Shown here: piece by piece, positions 8,725 through 17,840 of the stretch
Layout of the letters: every line of letters starts with the position of its first letter
Numbering within the stretch: the first letter of the stretch is position 1
NCBI GenBank assembly: GCA_963706425.1
Contig: CAVPMN010000020.1
Span: 992,001-1,056,000, forward strand
Direction of reading: 5' to 3'
Origin: CAVPMN01 sp963706425
Lineage (GTDB): Bacteria; Actinomycetota; Acidimicrobiia; Acidimicrobiales; Acidimicrobilacustridaceae
Length of the DNA: 64,000 bases
Notes under the pieces: generated by a model
The model's input: the letters and a program-made list of their open reading frames with translations, nothing else
The model's database searches: none
Told to the model about the DNA's origin: nothing
Program-made: the position numbers and the translations under genes

Positions 8725-9207
8725 ATGCGAATCACTCGGATGCCCGTCGTCGCCCTGCTGGCTCTGGTCCTCGTGATGGGGGCGGCCTGCTCCGACTCCG
8801 ACAACGGTGACGACGCCAGCGCCACCACGCCGACGTCGAGCACCACCACCACCGCTGAGCCCACCACCCCACCGACGGGCGCCGACTGCGACGCCAAGCC
8901 GCCGGGCGAGATCATGACCGAGGACGAGGCGGTCATCTACTTCAGCGCCGAGTCGGTGTGCCCCGGCTACGTCACCGTCGCCGCCGGCACGCTGGTCACC
9001 TGGCGCAACACCGGCGACGCCGCGTTCCAGGTGATCGTGCGCGCCGATCCCGTGCCCGACGCGCCCGTCTACACCGAACAGACCATCCAGCCGGGTGGCG
9101 AGTGGCAGTACGAGTTCATCGAGCCCGACCAGTACTCGTGGCGCACCGATGCCATCGACGAGTTCGTCGGCTCGGTCGACGTGAGAGATTCCACCGAGCA
9201 GATCTGA
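8725..9207 (+). CDS. Cupredoxin-like lipoprotein
   Basis: A 160-residue exported lipoprotein. The signal ends in the lipobox GAAC (MRITRMPVVALLALVLVMG, then AACSDSDNG), followed by a Ser/Thr/Pro-rich linker to about residue 50. The folded part (residues about 65-158) has VCPGYVTVAAGTLVTWRN, DAAFQVIV and EFIEPDQYSWR, the strand order of a cupredoxin-like domain. The classic His/Cys/His/Met copper set is not obvious: the loop that normally holds Cys and His reads DQYSWRTDAID. Copper binding is therefore uncertain. It would be anchored on the outer face of the cytoplasmic membrane. ATG 8725 was chosen because it begins the signal sequence. Confidence 0.72.
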   Translation: MRITRMPVVALLALVLVMGAACSDSDNGDDASATTPTSSTTTTAEPTTPPTGADCDAKPPGEIMTEDEAVIYFSAESVCPGYVTVAAGTLVTWRNTGDAAFQVIVRADPVPDAPVYTEQTIQPGGEWQYEFIEPDQYSWRTDAIDEFVGSVDVRDSTEQI

Positions 9208-9216
9208 GTTCGCCCG

Positions 9217-10311
9217 TCAGGCAGAGTCGAGCACCAGGTCGGCCACCCGCTCGCGGTGCACGCCGTGGTAGCCGAGCAGCAGGTCGTTCTGCTTGGCCCG
9301 CCGATAGTGCAGATGGGCGTCGCAGTCCCAGGTGAAGCCGACCCCACCGTGGATCTGGATGCACTCGCCCGCTACCTCGTTGGCCGACTCGGGCACGAAC
9401 GCCTTGGCCATGGCGGCGGCCTCCGCTCGCACCGGATCGTCGACGTCGGACGCCCACGCGGCGTAGTGCGTACCGACCCGTGACAGCTCGATGCGATGCA
9501 GCATGTCGACCGTCTTGTGCTTGATCACCTGGAACGTGGCGATCGGACGATCGAACTGCACGCGGGCCTTGGCGTAGTCGACGGCCAGCGCCTGGGCGGT
9601 CTCCATCGACCCCACCAGCTCGGCGCACAGCGCCACACAGGCGTCGTCGACGATGCGTCGCCAGACGCTGGTGTGATCGCCTTCGGGCCCGACAGGAACG
9701 GCCGGCGTGTCGTGCAGCACGAGCCGGGCCACCTTCCTGGTGTGGTCCCAGGTGGGCACCAGCTCGACGTCGGGAGCCTCGATCACGAAGGTGCCGATGC
9801 CCGCCTGCGTGCGCGCCACGACCAACACCCAGTCCGCCGTGTGCCCGTCGAGCACCACCGGCTTGGTGCCGGTGAGCAGCCACTCGCCGGTCTTGCGGCT
9901 GGCGCGGGTGCGCACCCGGTCGACCACGTCGCCGTGGCCCTCCTCGTCGATGGCGACCGTGCCGCGCGTTGCGCCGCTGGCGAGCGACGCCAGCCGGTCG
10001 TCGAGCCCGAGCTGGCAGGCGGCGAGCGTCGCCAGCACCGCAGAGGAGAAGAACGGGCCCGGGAAGAGCGTGCGTCCCATCTCCTCCATCAGCACCACGA
10101 TGTCGACCAGGCCCAGGCCGAGCCCGCCCTGATCGGTCGGAACGAGCACGCCGGTCCAGCCGAGGTCGACCAGTTGGCGCCACACGTCATCGGTGACTCC
10201 CCGATCGTCGTCGAGCATGGCACGCGTGTAGCCATCGGCATCGAGCCGGCCCAGCCAGGCCCGGGCGGTATCACGCAGCTGATCCTGCTCGGGGCTGAAG
10301 GTGAACTCCAT
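9217..10311 (-). CDS. Acyl-CoA dehydrogenase
   Basis: A 364-residue acyl-CoA dehydrogenase family flavoprotein. It starts MEFTFSPEQDQLRDTAR, continues with the helical N-terminal domain (WTGVLVPTDQGGLGLG, EEMGRTLFPGP), a middle beta-domain (LLTGTKPVVLDG, DHTRKVARLVL), and a C-terminal helical domain with QFDRPIATFQVIKHK and the hallmark IQIHGGVGFTWDCDAHLHYRR. It transfers electrons from acyl-CoA to ETF. This FadE-like subtype, divergent from a longer paralogue 72 bases away, resembles the paired dehydrogenases of actinobacterial sterol breakdown that form alpha2beta2 complexes. That pairing is inference from layout only. Confidence 0.9.
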   Translation of the reverse strand: MEFTFSPEQDQLRDTARAWLGRLDADGYTRAMLDDDRGVTDDVWRQLVDLGWTGVLVPTDQGGLGLGLVDIVVLMEEMGRTLFPGPFFSSAVLATLAACQLGLDDRLASLASGATRGTVAIDEEGHGDVVDRVRTRASRKTGEWLLTGTKPVVLDGHTADWVLVVARTQAGIGTFVIEAPDVELVPTWDHTRKVARLVLHDTPAVPVGPEGDHTSVWRRIVDDACVALCAELVGSMETAQALAVDYAKARVQFDRPIATFQVIKHKTVDMLHRIELSRVGTHYAAWASDVDDPVRAEAAAMAKAFVPESANEVAGECIQIHGGVGFTWDCDAHLHYRRAKQNDLLLGYHGVHRERVADLVLDSA

Positions 10312-10383
10312 GGGACCTCGGCGTGATCGGGGACGGCCCGCCCACCCGGGGCGGAACCTGACGCCGATGTTAGTTTTCCCACC

Positions 10384-11607
10384 ATGGACTTCGCCTACAC
10401 GCCCGACGACGAGGCGTTCCGGGCCGAGCTCGTCGACTGGCTCGACGAGAACCTGCCGAAGTTCCTGGCCGACCACCCCCACGGCGAAGCCGACGGCGAC
10501 GAGCAGGCGGGCCCAGGCTCGAGCGGGATCATGGCCGCCATGGAGCGCCGCCGGGCCTGGCAGCGCAAGCTCAACGAAGGCCGGTGGGCGGCGATCTCGT
10601 GGCCGAAGGAATGGGGTGGGCGCGAGGCCACCGTCACCCAGAACGTCATCTACTCGGAGACGATGGCCACCTATCGCACCCCGGGCATCTACAACGCCAA
10701 CGGGCTGTGGCAGATCGGGCCCATGATCATCCGGTGGGGCACCGACGAGCAGAAGCAACGCTGGATCCCCAACATCCTCAACGCCGACGATCACTGGTGC
10801 CAGGGCTTCTCCGAGCCAGAGGCGGGCAGCGACCTGGCCAACCTGCGCACGCTCGCGATCCGCGACGGCGACCACTACGTGCTCAACGGCCAGAAGATCT
10901 GGATCTCGAGCGCGCACATCGCCAAGTGGGGCCTGTTTCTGGTGCGCACCGACGCCGACGCCATCGCCGAGGGCCGCAAGCACGACGGCATCACCGCGCT
11001 CATCATCGACCTCGAGACACCGGGCATCGACGTGCGCCCGATCCGCGACATCGCCGGCGAGGAGATGTTCTGCGAGGTGTTCTTCGACGACGCCCGCATC
11101 CCGGCCGACTACCTGCTCGGCGGCGAGGGCGAGGGCTGGCTGGTCGCCATGGGCACCCTGGGCAGCGAACGGGTCGGCACCGCTGGGCTCGCCATCGGCA
11201 TGCGCGCCGACCTCGACGCCATGATCAACCTGGCCAAGGCGGTCAACCCCGACACGCTACGCGACCCCGAGATCCGCCAGCGCATCGCCCGGGCCCACAC
11301 CGACATCGAATACACGAAGCTCCTCAACTACCGGGCCCTGTCGAAGATCTTGAAGAACGAGAAGAACTGGCCCGAGGTGCCGCTGGCCAAGCTGCAGTGG
11401 AGCCACCTCGCTCAAACGCTCGCCGAGCTGGCGGTCGATCTGCTCGGACCGGCGGGCATGATGAGCAAGGGCGGGCCCGACGCCGTCGACGGCGGCTCGT
11501 GGAACCGGCTCTACGTGTTCCAGCGCTACACGTCGATCGGGGCGGGCACCACCGAGGTGCAGAAGAACATCATCGCCGACAAGGCGATCAAGCTCCCCCG
11601 CAAGTGA
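10384..11607 (+). CDS. Acyl-CoA dehydrogenase
   Basis: A 407-residue acyl-CoA dehydrogenase. Features include WAAISWPKEWGGREA in the N-terminal helical domain, WCQGFSEPEAGSDLANLRT and LNGQKIWISSAH in the beta-domain (the FAD and substrate region), and SIGAGTTEVQKNIIADKAI at the C-terminus. These are typical of the longer FadE subgroup that works on branched or sterol-derived acyl-CoAs. The gene is divergent from the shorter dehydrogenase at 10311 and converges on the thiolase, from which it is separated by a hairpin. ETF, its expected electron acceptor, is encoded at 21799-23655. Confidence 0.92.
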   Translation: MDFAYTPDDEAFRAELVDWLDENLPKFLADHPHGEADGDEQAGPGSSGIMAAMERRRAWQRKLNEGRWAAISWPKEWGGREATVTQNVIYSETMATYRTPGIYNANGLWQIGPMIIRWGTDEQKQRWIPNILNADDHWCQGFSEPEAGSDLANLRTLAIRDGDHYVLNGQKIWISSAHIAKWGLFLVRTDADAIAEGRKHDGITALIIDLETPGIDVRPIRDIAGEEMFCEVFFDDARIPADYLLGGEGEGWLVAMGTLGSERVGTAGLAIGMRADLDAMINLAKAVNPDTLRDPEIRQRIARAHTDIEYTKLLNYRALSKILKNEKNWPEVPLAKLQWSHLAQTLAELAVDLLGPAGMMSKGGPDAVDGGSWNRLYVFQRYTSIGAGTTEVQKNIIADKAIKLPRK

Positions 11608-11622
11608 CGCACCGCCCCCGAA

Positions 11623-11670
11623 CTGGCCGTCCCAATTGACCATTTCTCTTCTTGGGCTCAGGACGGCCAG
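11623..11670. terminator. Hairpin between convergent genes, probable bidirectional terminator
   Basis: CTGGCCGTCC (11623-11632) and GGACGGCCAG (11661-11670) are a perfect ten-base inverted repeat, with a second inner CCAA/TTGG pairing. It fills the gap between the stop of the plus-strand dehydrogenase and the stop of the minus-strand thiolase. There is no T-run, as is common for high-GC actinobacterial terminators. Confidence 0.55.
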
Positions 11671-11676
11671 CTCGAG

Positions 11677-12861
11677 TCAATCCAGGCGCTCGATCACGGT
11701 GGCGTTCGCTTGGCCCCCGCCTTCGCACATGGTCTGGAAGCCGAGGCGGCCACCGGTGACCTCGAGATGGTTGAGCAGCGTGGTCATGAGACGGATACCG
11801 CTGGCGCCGAGTGGGTGGCCGATGGCGATGGCACCGCCGCGGGGGTTGTATCGCTCAGGGTCGGGTTGGAACTCCTTGGCCCACATGAGCGCGATGGCGG
11901 CGAACGCCTCGTTGCACTCGATGGCATCGAAGTCGCCGATCGACAGGCCGGTGCGCGCCAGCAACTTGCGCGTGACGGGATTGGGCGCCGACAGCACCAG
12001 CACGGCGTCGTCGGCGCCGACGACCATGTGGTTGATGCGGGCCCGCACGGGCAGGCCGAGACGCTCGGCCGTGGCCCTGTCGGCGACGAGCATGGCGGAG
12101 GCGCCGTCGCTCATCTGTGAGGCGTTGCCGGCGGTGATCGCCGGAGCGAGCGACGGATCCCATTTGGCTGCGCTGTCGAGGCCGGCCAGCACCTCGACCG
12201 TGGTCTCGGGCCGGATGCCCTCGTCGGCGGTGACCATCTCTCCGGTGTCGCGACCGTCGGAGTCGCGCTTTGGCACGGGCACGATCTCGCGAGCGAAGTG
12301 ACCATTCATGGTGTTGTCGTGTGCCCGACGATGGCTGCGAGCAGCGAGCTCGTCCATCTCCTCACGAGAGATGCCGTGCTTGTCGGCGAGGATCTGAGCG
12401 ACCTCGAACTGGGTCATCAACTGCCCGTTGCATGCTTCGAGGAACGCGGGTGAGAACGGCCCCACCCCGCCGCTCGCGTTCGACGCCATCGGTGCCCGGG
12501 TCATCGACTCGACACCACAGGCGATGGCGAGGTCGTACGAACCGGCGATCACCCCTTGCGCGGCGGCGTGAACCGCCTGTTGCGACGAACCGCACTGGCG
12601 GTCGACGGTGGTGGCCGCCACCGACTGCGGCAGGCCGGCGGCCACCCACGCGTTGCGCGTGACGTTGCAGCCCTGCTCACCGACCTGGGTGACGCACCCA
12701 CCGATGACGTCGTCGACCTGTTCGGGATCGACACCCGTGCGGTCGATCAGGGCTAGCAGCGCGTGCCCGAGCAGGTCGGTGGGATGCCATCCCGACAGGG
12801 CACCTTTGCGCTTGCCCACCGGCGTGCGGATCGTGTCGACGATGACAGCCTCGCGAACCAT
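11677..12861 (-). CDS. Thiolase (acetyl-CoA C-acyltransferase)
   Basis: A 394-residue thiolase, the usual length for the family. The nucleophilic Cys90 lies in VDRQCGSSQQA, His349 in AIAIGHPLGASG and the second catalytic Cys379 in TMCEGGGQANATVI, so all active-site residues are present. It catalyses the thiolytic last step of beta-oxidation or the reverse condensation. The substrate range is not readable, but the surrounding acyl-CoA dehydrogenases and acyl-CoA synthetase point to degradation. It begins 56 bases from the divergent NDP-forming synthetase gene, so the two may share regulation. Confidence 0.93.
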   Translation of the reverse strand: MVREAVIVDTIRTPVGKRKGALSGWHPTDLLGHALLALIDRTGVDPEQVDDVIGGCVTQVGEQGCNVTRNAWVAAGLPQSVAATTVDRQCGSSQQAVHAAAQGVIAGSYDLAIACGVESMTRAPMASNASGGVGPFSPAFLEACNGQLMTQFEVAQILADKHGISREEMDELAARSHRRAHDNTMNGHFAREIVPVPKRDSDGRDTGEMVTADEGIRPETTVEVLAGLDSAAKWDPSLAPAITAGNASQMSDGASAMLVADRATAERLGLPVRARINHMVVGADDAVLVLSAPNPVTRKLLARTGLSIGDFDAIECNEAFAAIALMWAKEFQPDPERYNPRGGAIAIGHPLGASGIRLMTTLLNHLEVTGGRLGFQTMCEGGGQANATVIERLD

Positions 12862-12917
12862 TCGCGCAGCCTACTCGGCCACCTGTTGGCGGAAATGGGG
12901 TCGGGTAAGGTCCGCGG

Positions 12918-15089
12918 ATGAGCGTGCCGACCGACCCGTTGCCCACCGATGTGACGGGTCGGCCCACCCGATTGCGCGACATCGACCTCGACACCTTCTT
13001 CCGCCCTCGACGGGTGGCCGTCATCGGCGCGAGCGACTCCCCCGATCGACCCAACAGCGCGATCTGGCGCAAGATCAGAGCCTGGGCCGAGCAGACGGGC
13101 GCAGAGTGCTACCCGGTCAACCCGAATCGCGATGAGATCGACGGCGTGCCCTGCTACCACTCGGTGCTCGATGTGCCGGGCGATCTCGACCTGGTCGCCA
13201 TCCTCGTGGGCCGCGCGGTCGAGGTGTTCGAAGCCGTGCTCGACAAGCAGCCGCGCTTCGCCGTGATCTTCGCCGCAGGCTTCAACGAGGTGGGCATCGA
13301 CGGCGAAGCGTTGCAGCTACGTCTCGAGGCGCTCATCGCCACCGGTAGCACCCACGTGCTCGGTCCCAACACCAACCTCAACGCGTTCGAGACCTTCGCC
13401 GACCTGCCAGGACCCAAGATCGCCCTCATCAGCCAGAGCGGCCATCAGGGCCGGCCGGTCTTCGAGGCGCAGGATCAAGGCATCGCCCTGTCGCATTGGG
13501 CCCCGACGGGCAACGAGGCCGACCTCGAGTTCGCCGACTTCGCCGGCTGGTTCGTCGACCAACCAGAGGTCGGCGTGGTCGCCGCCTACATCGAGGGATT
13601 CAAGGACGGGCGCACACTGATGCTGGCCGCGGACCGCGCCGCGCTCGCCGGCAAGCCCATCGTGGCGATCAAGGTCGGACGCACCGACGCAGGGCGCTCG
13701 ATGGCAAGGTCGCACACGGGGCACCTCGCAGGTGCCGACGACGTGGTGTCGGCGGTGTTCGACCAGTTCGGCATCGTGCGCGTCGATGGGCTCGACGAGC
13801 TCACCGATGTCGCGGCCACGCTGGCCCGCACCCGGCCGCCCGCCACCCCAGGTCGGCGCAACGTCTGCGTCTACTCGATCTCAGGCGGCACGGGCGCGCA
13901 CATGGCCGACCTCTGTGCCCACGGTGGGCTGGTGCTCGACGAGCTCACACCCGAGACGCAGTCCACCCTGCGCCGATGGATCCCGGGCTATCTACGGGTG
14001 TCGAACCCAGTCGACACCGGCGGCGCGCCGTCGACCGACGAGCGCGCCCCGAAGATCCTCCGGGCCATCCTCGACGACCCGAACGTCGACATGCTCATCT
14101 GCCCGATCACCGGTGCGTTGGCCACGATGAGCCGGCCGATGGCCCAGAGCCTGGTCGACGCGACTCGGCACACCAGCAAACCGATCCTCGTGGTCTGGGG
14201 CTCACCCGACGGCTCCGACCCCGCCTATCGCGACGTCCTGCTCGGTTCGCAGCTGCCGGTGTTCCGCACGTTCCACAACTGCGTCCTGGCCGCCCGCGCC
14301 TACTTCGACCACCACGAGTTCATCGCCCGTTACCGCTCGCCGTTCGTCAAGCCGGCGCGCCGACGATCAAGCGCGGCGCCCGAGGTCGATCGGCTGCTCG
14401 AGTCAGCCGGTCCTGACGCGCGCACCGGCGCGCTCTCCGAGCACGAGTCGAAGGCCGTGCTCGCCGCCTATGGCATCACGGTGAGTCACGACCGGCTGGC
14501 CACCTCCGCGGCCGAGGCGGTCCGTGCGGCCGACGCCATCGGCTACCCCGTCGTGATGAAGATCAGCTCACCGCATCTCACCCACAAGTCCGACTTGGGT
14601 CTGGTGGCCGTCGGCGTGCGTACGTCTGCAGAGGTGAAGCGAACCTACGCCGATCTCGTGGAGCGCGCCGTCGCCGCCGATCGCGGCGCAGTCATCGACG
14701 GTGTGCTCGTGAGCGAGCTGATCACCGACGGTGTCGAAACCGTCGTCGGCGTCGCCCACGACGAGCTCTTCGGTCCGGTGGTCATGTTCGGGATCGGCGG
14801 CGTGTTCGTCGAGGTGCTCGGCGATGTCGGGTTCCGGGTGCCACCGTTCGGCCGCGACGAGGCGGCCCGCCTGGTCGAATCGGTGCAGGGCTATCCGCTG
14901 CTACGTGGCGCCAGGGGACGCCCTCCGGCCGACGTTCGGGCCCTGGTCGACACCATCATGAAGCTGCAGAGGCTTGCGATCGACCACACCGGCACCATCG
15001 CCGAGATCGACATCAACCCACTGATGGTGCGACCGCGCGGACGAGGCGCAGTGGCGGTCGACGCGCTGGTGGTCAGATCCGACCGCTGA
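12918..15089 (+). CDS. Acyl-CoA synthetase, NDP-forming (acetate-CoA ligase family)
   Basis: A 723-residue fused-subunit NDP-forming acyl-CoA synthetase. Domains in order: CoA-binding Rossmann domain (residues about 25-150, VAVIGASDSPDRP), succinyl-CoA-ligase-like domain (about 165-300) with the phospho-histidine loop ARSHTGHLAGAD (His266), a second ligase-like domain (about 310-470), and an ATP-grasp domain (about 500-723, GYPVVMKISSPHLTHKSDLG, then FGIGGVFVEV). It makes acyl-CoA from a carboxylate and CoA using ATP, releasing ADP. The substrate is unknown. Its last 17 bases overlap the convergent EAL gene, leaving no room for a terminator. Confidence 0.9.
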   Translation: MSVPTDPLPTDVTGRPTRLRDIDLDTFFRPRRVAVIGASDSPDRPNSAIWRKIRAWAEQTGAECYPVNPNRDEIDGVPCYHSVLDVPGDLDLVAILVGRAVEVFEAVLDKQPRFAVIFAAGFNEVGIDGEALQLRLEALIATGSTHVLGPNTNLNAFETFADLPGPKIALISQSGHQGRPVFEAQDQGIALSHWAPTGNEADLEFADFAGWFVDQPEVGVVAAYIEGFKDGRTLMLAADRAALAGKPIVAIKVGRTDAGRSMARSHTGHLAGADDVVSAVFDQFGIVRVDGLDELTDVAATLARTRPPATPGRRNVCVYSISGGTGAHMADLCAHGGLVLDELTPETQSTLRRWIPGYLRVSNPVDTGGAPSTDERAPKILRAILDDPNVDMLICPITGALATMSRPMAQSLVDATRHTSKPILVVWGSPDGSDPAYRDVLLGSQLPVFRTFHNCVLAARAYFDHHEFIARYRSPFVKPARRRSSAAPEVDRLLESAGPDARTGALSEHESKAVLAAYGITVSHDRLATSAAEAVRAADAIGYPVVMKISSPHLTHKSDLGLVAVGVRTSAEVKRTYADLVERAVAADRGAVIDGVLVSELITDGVETVVGVAHDELFGPVVMFGIGGVFVEVLGDVGFRVPPFGRDEAARLVESVQGYPLLRGARGRPPADVRALVDTIMKLQRLAIDHTGTIAEIDINPLMVRPRGRGAVAVDALVVRSDR

Positions 15090-16791
15090 CGCGTGCCGCA
15101 TCCGACGGCGCCGGGCTCAGCCGACCGGCGGCCTGGGCGGCCAGCAGCTCGAGCGGCTCCACGTCCCGGGTCGTGAGCGAGGTGGCCGAGGTGTGGGCCA
15201 CCACGAGCAGGCCCCGTCGCGCGCCGCCCGCCGCAAGGGGCACGACCGCCATCGACCTCACACCGAGGCGGCGCAGCTCCTCGAAGCCGATCACACCGCG
15301 GTCGAGCGTGGTGCCCGACGTGTAGCACGAGGTGACCCGGTTGACGAGGTCCACGAGCTGGGCAGTCTCCGACGCGCGCAAGCCGAGCAACGTGTCACGC
15401 AACGGACCGATGGCGAGCGACACCGACTCGTCGCCCGAGCACCCCACCCGCGTGAGCCCGGCCGAGTTCATGCGCAGCAGTCGGCATGCGCCCTCGATGA
15501 GCGCGAGGCACGCGTCGACTTCTGTCTCCGCCGCCGCGATCCGGTGCACGTGAAAGCCCATCTGGTCGAGCGGGCTCGCGACCGGCTCGCGACCGACGAT
15601 GCCGAGGCGTTCGCCCAGCATCTCGGCGCAGTCCCGCACCTCGGCGATGACCGCATCGGTGATCTCTCGCCGCGCTTCGACGTTCAACGCGCCAACCACC
15701 ACACCCTCCACCCTCAGCGGCACGCACACCTCGGCGGCGACCCCGGGGATGGCTTCGAGGTACGCGACCGAGGAGCGCACATCCTGCACGACGATCTCGC
15801 GACCTTCCACGAAGCACCGGCCGGTGATGCCTGCGCCTGGCGCCATGCCGTCGAGCACCTGCCAGATGCCGCGCTGTGCCTGACAGCGCAGCCGGTCGCC
15901 ACGCAACAGGTAGGCGCTGGGCATGAGATCGCCCAGGTCGGCCAGGTAGGAGACAACCAGATCGCACGCGACCTGGGGATCGGTCGCCGAGTGCAACGCG
16001 ATCTCGAGATCGGCCCGCGAGCGCGCTCGCTGGCCCCGACCGACCCGCAACGTCGGGTCGGCGGCCGCCGGCCAGGCCGGACCGGGCCGAGCCAGCAGGT
16101 AGCCCTGCGCCAGACCGATGGGCGTGTCGCGCAGCGCGGCCAGCTCGGCCGCGTGCTCGACGCCCTCGGCGATCACCTCCGCGCCGAGACCCTGCGCGAA
16201 CGCGACGAGGGCGTCGGCGAGGGCGCGTCGATGGCGGTCGTACTGGATGCCGTTGATCAGGCTGCGGTCGAGCTTGATGAAGTCGGGCCGCAGCTGCAGC
16301 ACGTGGCGCAGGCTGGCATAGCCGGAGCCGGTGTCGTCGATGGCGAGGCGGGCACCCCGCGACGTCCAGTCCCAGACGTGCTGGCGCAGCTCCTCGTAGT
16401 CGTCGACGATCTGCGACTCGCTGAGCTCGAGGACGATGCGGTCGAGCACGCCGTCGAACAGGTCGATCGCCCAGGGGTCGCCGAAGGTCGACGGGCTGAG
16501 GTTCACGAAGAGCAGCGCCTGGCCGGGCGGCAGGCCCTCGGCCAGCGCCGCGTCGAGGCAGGCCAGCTCGAGCTCGGTCCGCCGGCCGGCGGTCTCGGCG
16601 GCGGCCAACCAGCGATCGGGTCCCGCGGTGCGGCCATCGACCGCGGGCATGCGTGCCAGCGCCTCGTAGCCCACGATCACGCCGTCGATCAGCGAGACGA
16701 TCGGCTGGAAGTGGGCGTGCAACCCGCCGTCGCGAAGGAGAGCATCGACGTCGCCGACTCCCGGGTCCCATCGATCCGCCGCTGCGTCCAT
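15073..16791 (-). CDS. EAL-domain c-di-GMP phosphodiesterase with GAF domains
   Basis: A 572-residue cytoplasmic protein. The N-terminal EAL domain (residues about 15-245) has the EAL signature E43-A44-L45, N97 in FVNLSP, E122 in ELSE, D152-D153 in IDDTGSGYAS, K173 in IKLD, E209 in AEGVE and Q229 in AQGYLL. The full metal- and substrate-binding set is present, so it should be an active c-di-GMP hydrolase. Two GAF-like domains follow (about 260-410 and 420-565; GRCFVEGREIVVQDV and RSMAVVPL). EAL before GAF is the reverse of the usual order. With the PAS protein at the left edge it suggests local c-di-GMP signalling. Confidence 0.88.
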   Translation of the reverse strand: MDAAADRWDPGVGDVDALLRDGGLHAHFQPIVSLIDGVIVGYEALARMPAVDGRTAGPDRWLAAAETAGRRTELELACLDAALAEGLPPGQALLFVNLSPSTFGDPWAIDLFDGVLDRIVLELSESQIVDDYEELRQHVWDWTSRGARLAIDDTGSGYASLRHVLQLRPDFIKLDRSLINGIQYDRHRRALADALVAFAQGLGAEVIAEGVEHAAELAALRDTPIGLAQGYLLARPGPAWPAAADPTLRVGRGQRARSRADLEIALHSATDPQVACDLVVSYLADLGDLMPSAYLLRGDRLRCQAQRGIWQVLDGMAPGAGITGRCFVEGREIVVQDVRSSVAYLEAIPGVAAEVCVPLRVEGVVVGALNVEARREITDAVIAEVRDCAEMLGERLGIVGREPVASPLDQMGFHVHRIAAAETEVDACLALIEGACRLLRMNSAGLTRVGCSGDESVSLAIGPLRDTLLGLRASETAQLVDLVNRVTSCYTSGTTLDRGVIGFEELRRLGVRSMAVVPLAAGGARRGLLVVAHTSATSLTTRDVEPLELLAAQAAGRLSPAPSDAARVSGRI

Positions 16792-16841
16792 GCCCCGTGC
16801 CCATCGGCAGCTCGGCCGGCGCCGATAGCGGGGAACCGGGA

Positions 16842-16857
16842 AACTCGGTGACGAGTT
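16842..16857. promoter_or_regulatory. Inverted repeat upstream of the EAL gene
   Basis: AACTCG-GTGA-CGAGTT is a perfect six-base inverted repeat 50 bases upstream of the EAL-gene start at 16791. This is a suitable place for an operator. No further support. Confidence 0.3.
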
Positions 16858-16909
16858 GCTGAACGGCGTCTTTCAGCCCACTGCGGAACGCGGGCGCGGT
16901 GCGCGCCGC

Positions 16910-17785
16910 TCAGGCCAGGACGTCGAGCAGCTTGTCGATCTCGCTCACGTCGGCCGACGTGGGCACGAGGAGCAGCTCGTCACAACCCGCGTCCTCGACG
17001 CGGGCCAGCGCGTCCCGCAGCCGACCGGCCGAGTTGGCCGAGCACGAGGCGGCCATGGCGGCGGCCATCTCGTCGCCGAAGATGCCGAGATAGCGACGGG
17101 CATAGGCGTCGAGCTGCGCCTCGGCCCCGTCGCCGAGCGAATACCAGAAGCTGGTGACGTGCCGGGGTGCCTCGCTGCGACCCGCGTCGGCCCATGCCTG
17201 TTCGATGCTGCGGAAGGTGCCGGCCACGTCCTCGCCCAACGGGTCGAGCAGGAAGCCGCTCACCCCCGCCGCCCACTGGGCCGAGCGGGCGATCGACTTC
17301 GGGCCGAGGGCCCCCGAGTACAACGGCGGCCCACCGGGTTGCACCGGCGCCGGACCCACGGGGTGCATGTCGGCGAACGGCGGCTCGCCGGCCCACACCC
17401 GTCGCATCAGCGCCACCTGGTCGTCCATGCGCTGATGGCGGCGCTCGAAGGGCGCCTCGAGGCTGCGGTAGTCCTCGTCACGGCCGCCCACGCCCACGCC
17501 CAGCACGAAACGTCCGTCGGAGAGCACGTCGAGCGTGGCCGCCTTCTTGGCCACGTCGACCGCCGAGTGCATCGGCAGGATCACGACGGTCGCCATGATG
17601 CGCACCCGCTCGGTGACCGCCGCCGCCGCGGCCAGGGTCACGAAGATCTCCTGGTTTGGATAGGCGATGCGCTCGCCGAGAGCCAGGGTCGAGAACGGCC
17701 CCTCGTCGATGCGACGGCTCCAGTCGAGCAGTGTGGCGCGGTCGACGCCGGCGATCATCGTCGGAAGGGTCAGCCCGATCTCCAT
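16910..17785 (-). CDS. LLM class F420-dependent oxidoreductase
   Basis: A 291-residue luciferase-like monooxygenase family enzyme. It shows the TIM-barrel landmarks MEIGLTLPTM, RIMATVVILP, SDGRFVLGVGVGGRDEDY and the C-terminal VEDAGCDELLLVPT. In actinobacteria such proteins usually use cofactor F420 for hydride transfer on ketones, alcohols or thioesters; flavin use is an alternative. It ends a minus-strand run that begins with the fused ETF and includes the FAS1-like dehydratase 55 bases upstream, so a role in lipid or sterol metabolism is likely. The exact substrate cannot be inferred. Confidence 0.85.
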   Translation of the reverse strand: MEIGLTLPTMIAGVDRATLLDWSRRIDEGPFSTLALGERIAYPNQEIFVTLAAAAAVTERVRIMATVVILPMHSAVDVAKKAATLDVLSDGRFVLGVGVGGRDEDYRSLEAPFERRHQRMDDQVALMRRVWAGEPPFADMHPVGPAPVQPGGPPLYSGALGPKSIARSAQWAAGVSGFLLDPLGEDVAGTFRSIEQAWADAGRSEAPRHVTSFWYSLGDGAEAQLDAYARRYLGIFGDEMAAAMAASCSANSAGRLRDALARVEDAGCDELLLVPTSADVSEIDKLLDVLA

Positions 17786-17840
17786 GGGGCGACAATGTCG
17801 CTCAGCGGAGCGGTCGGGCGCTAGTCGACAGCCGTTTCGG

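Noticed and set aside
12856..12870. CGCGAA-CCA-TTCGCG inverted repeat at the thiolase start codon
   Set aside because: It is short and lies partly in the coding sequence. Such palindromes are common by chance in this composition, and no second copy or consensus match was noticed.
12886..12911. TTGGCG / TAAGGT as a sigma-70-type promoter for the NDP-forming synthetase
   Set aside because: The spacer is only 14 bases, too short for a normal promoter, and there is no other support.
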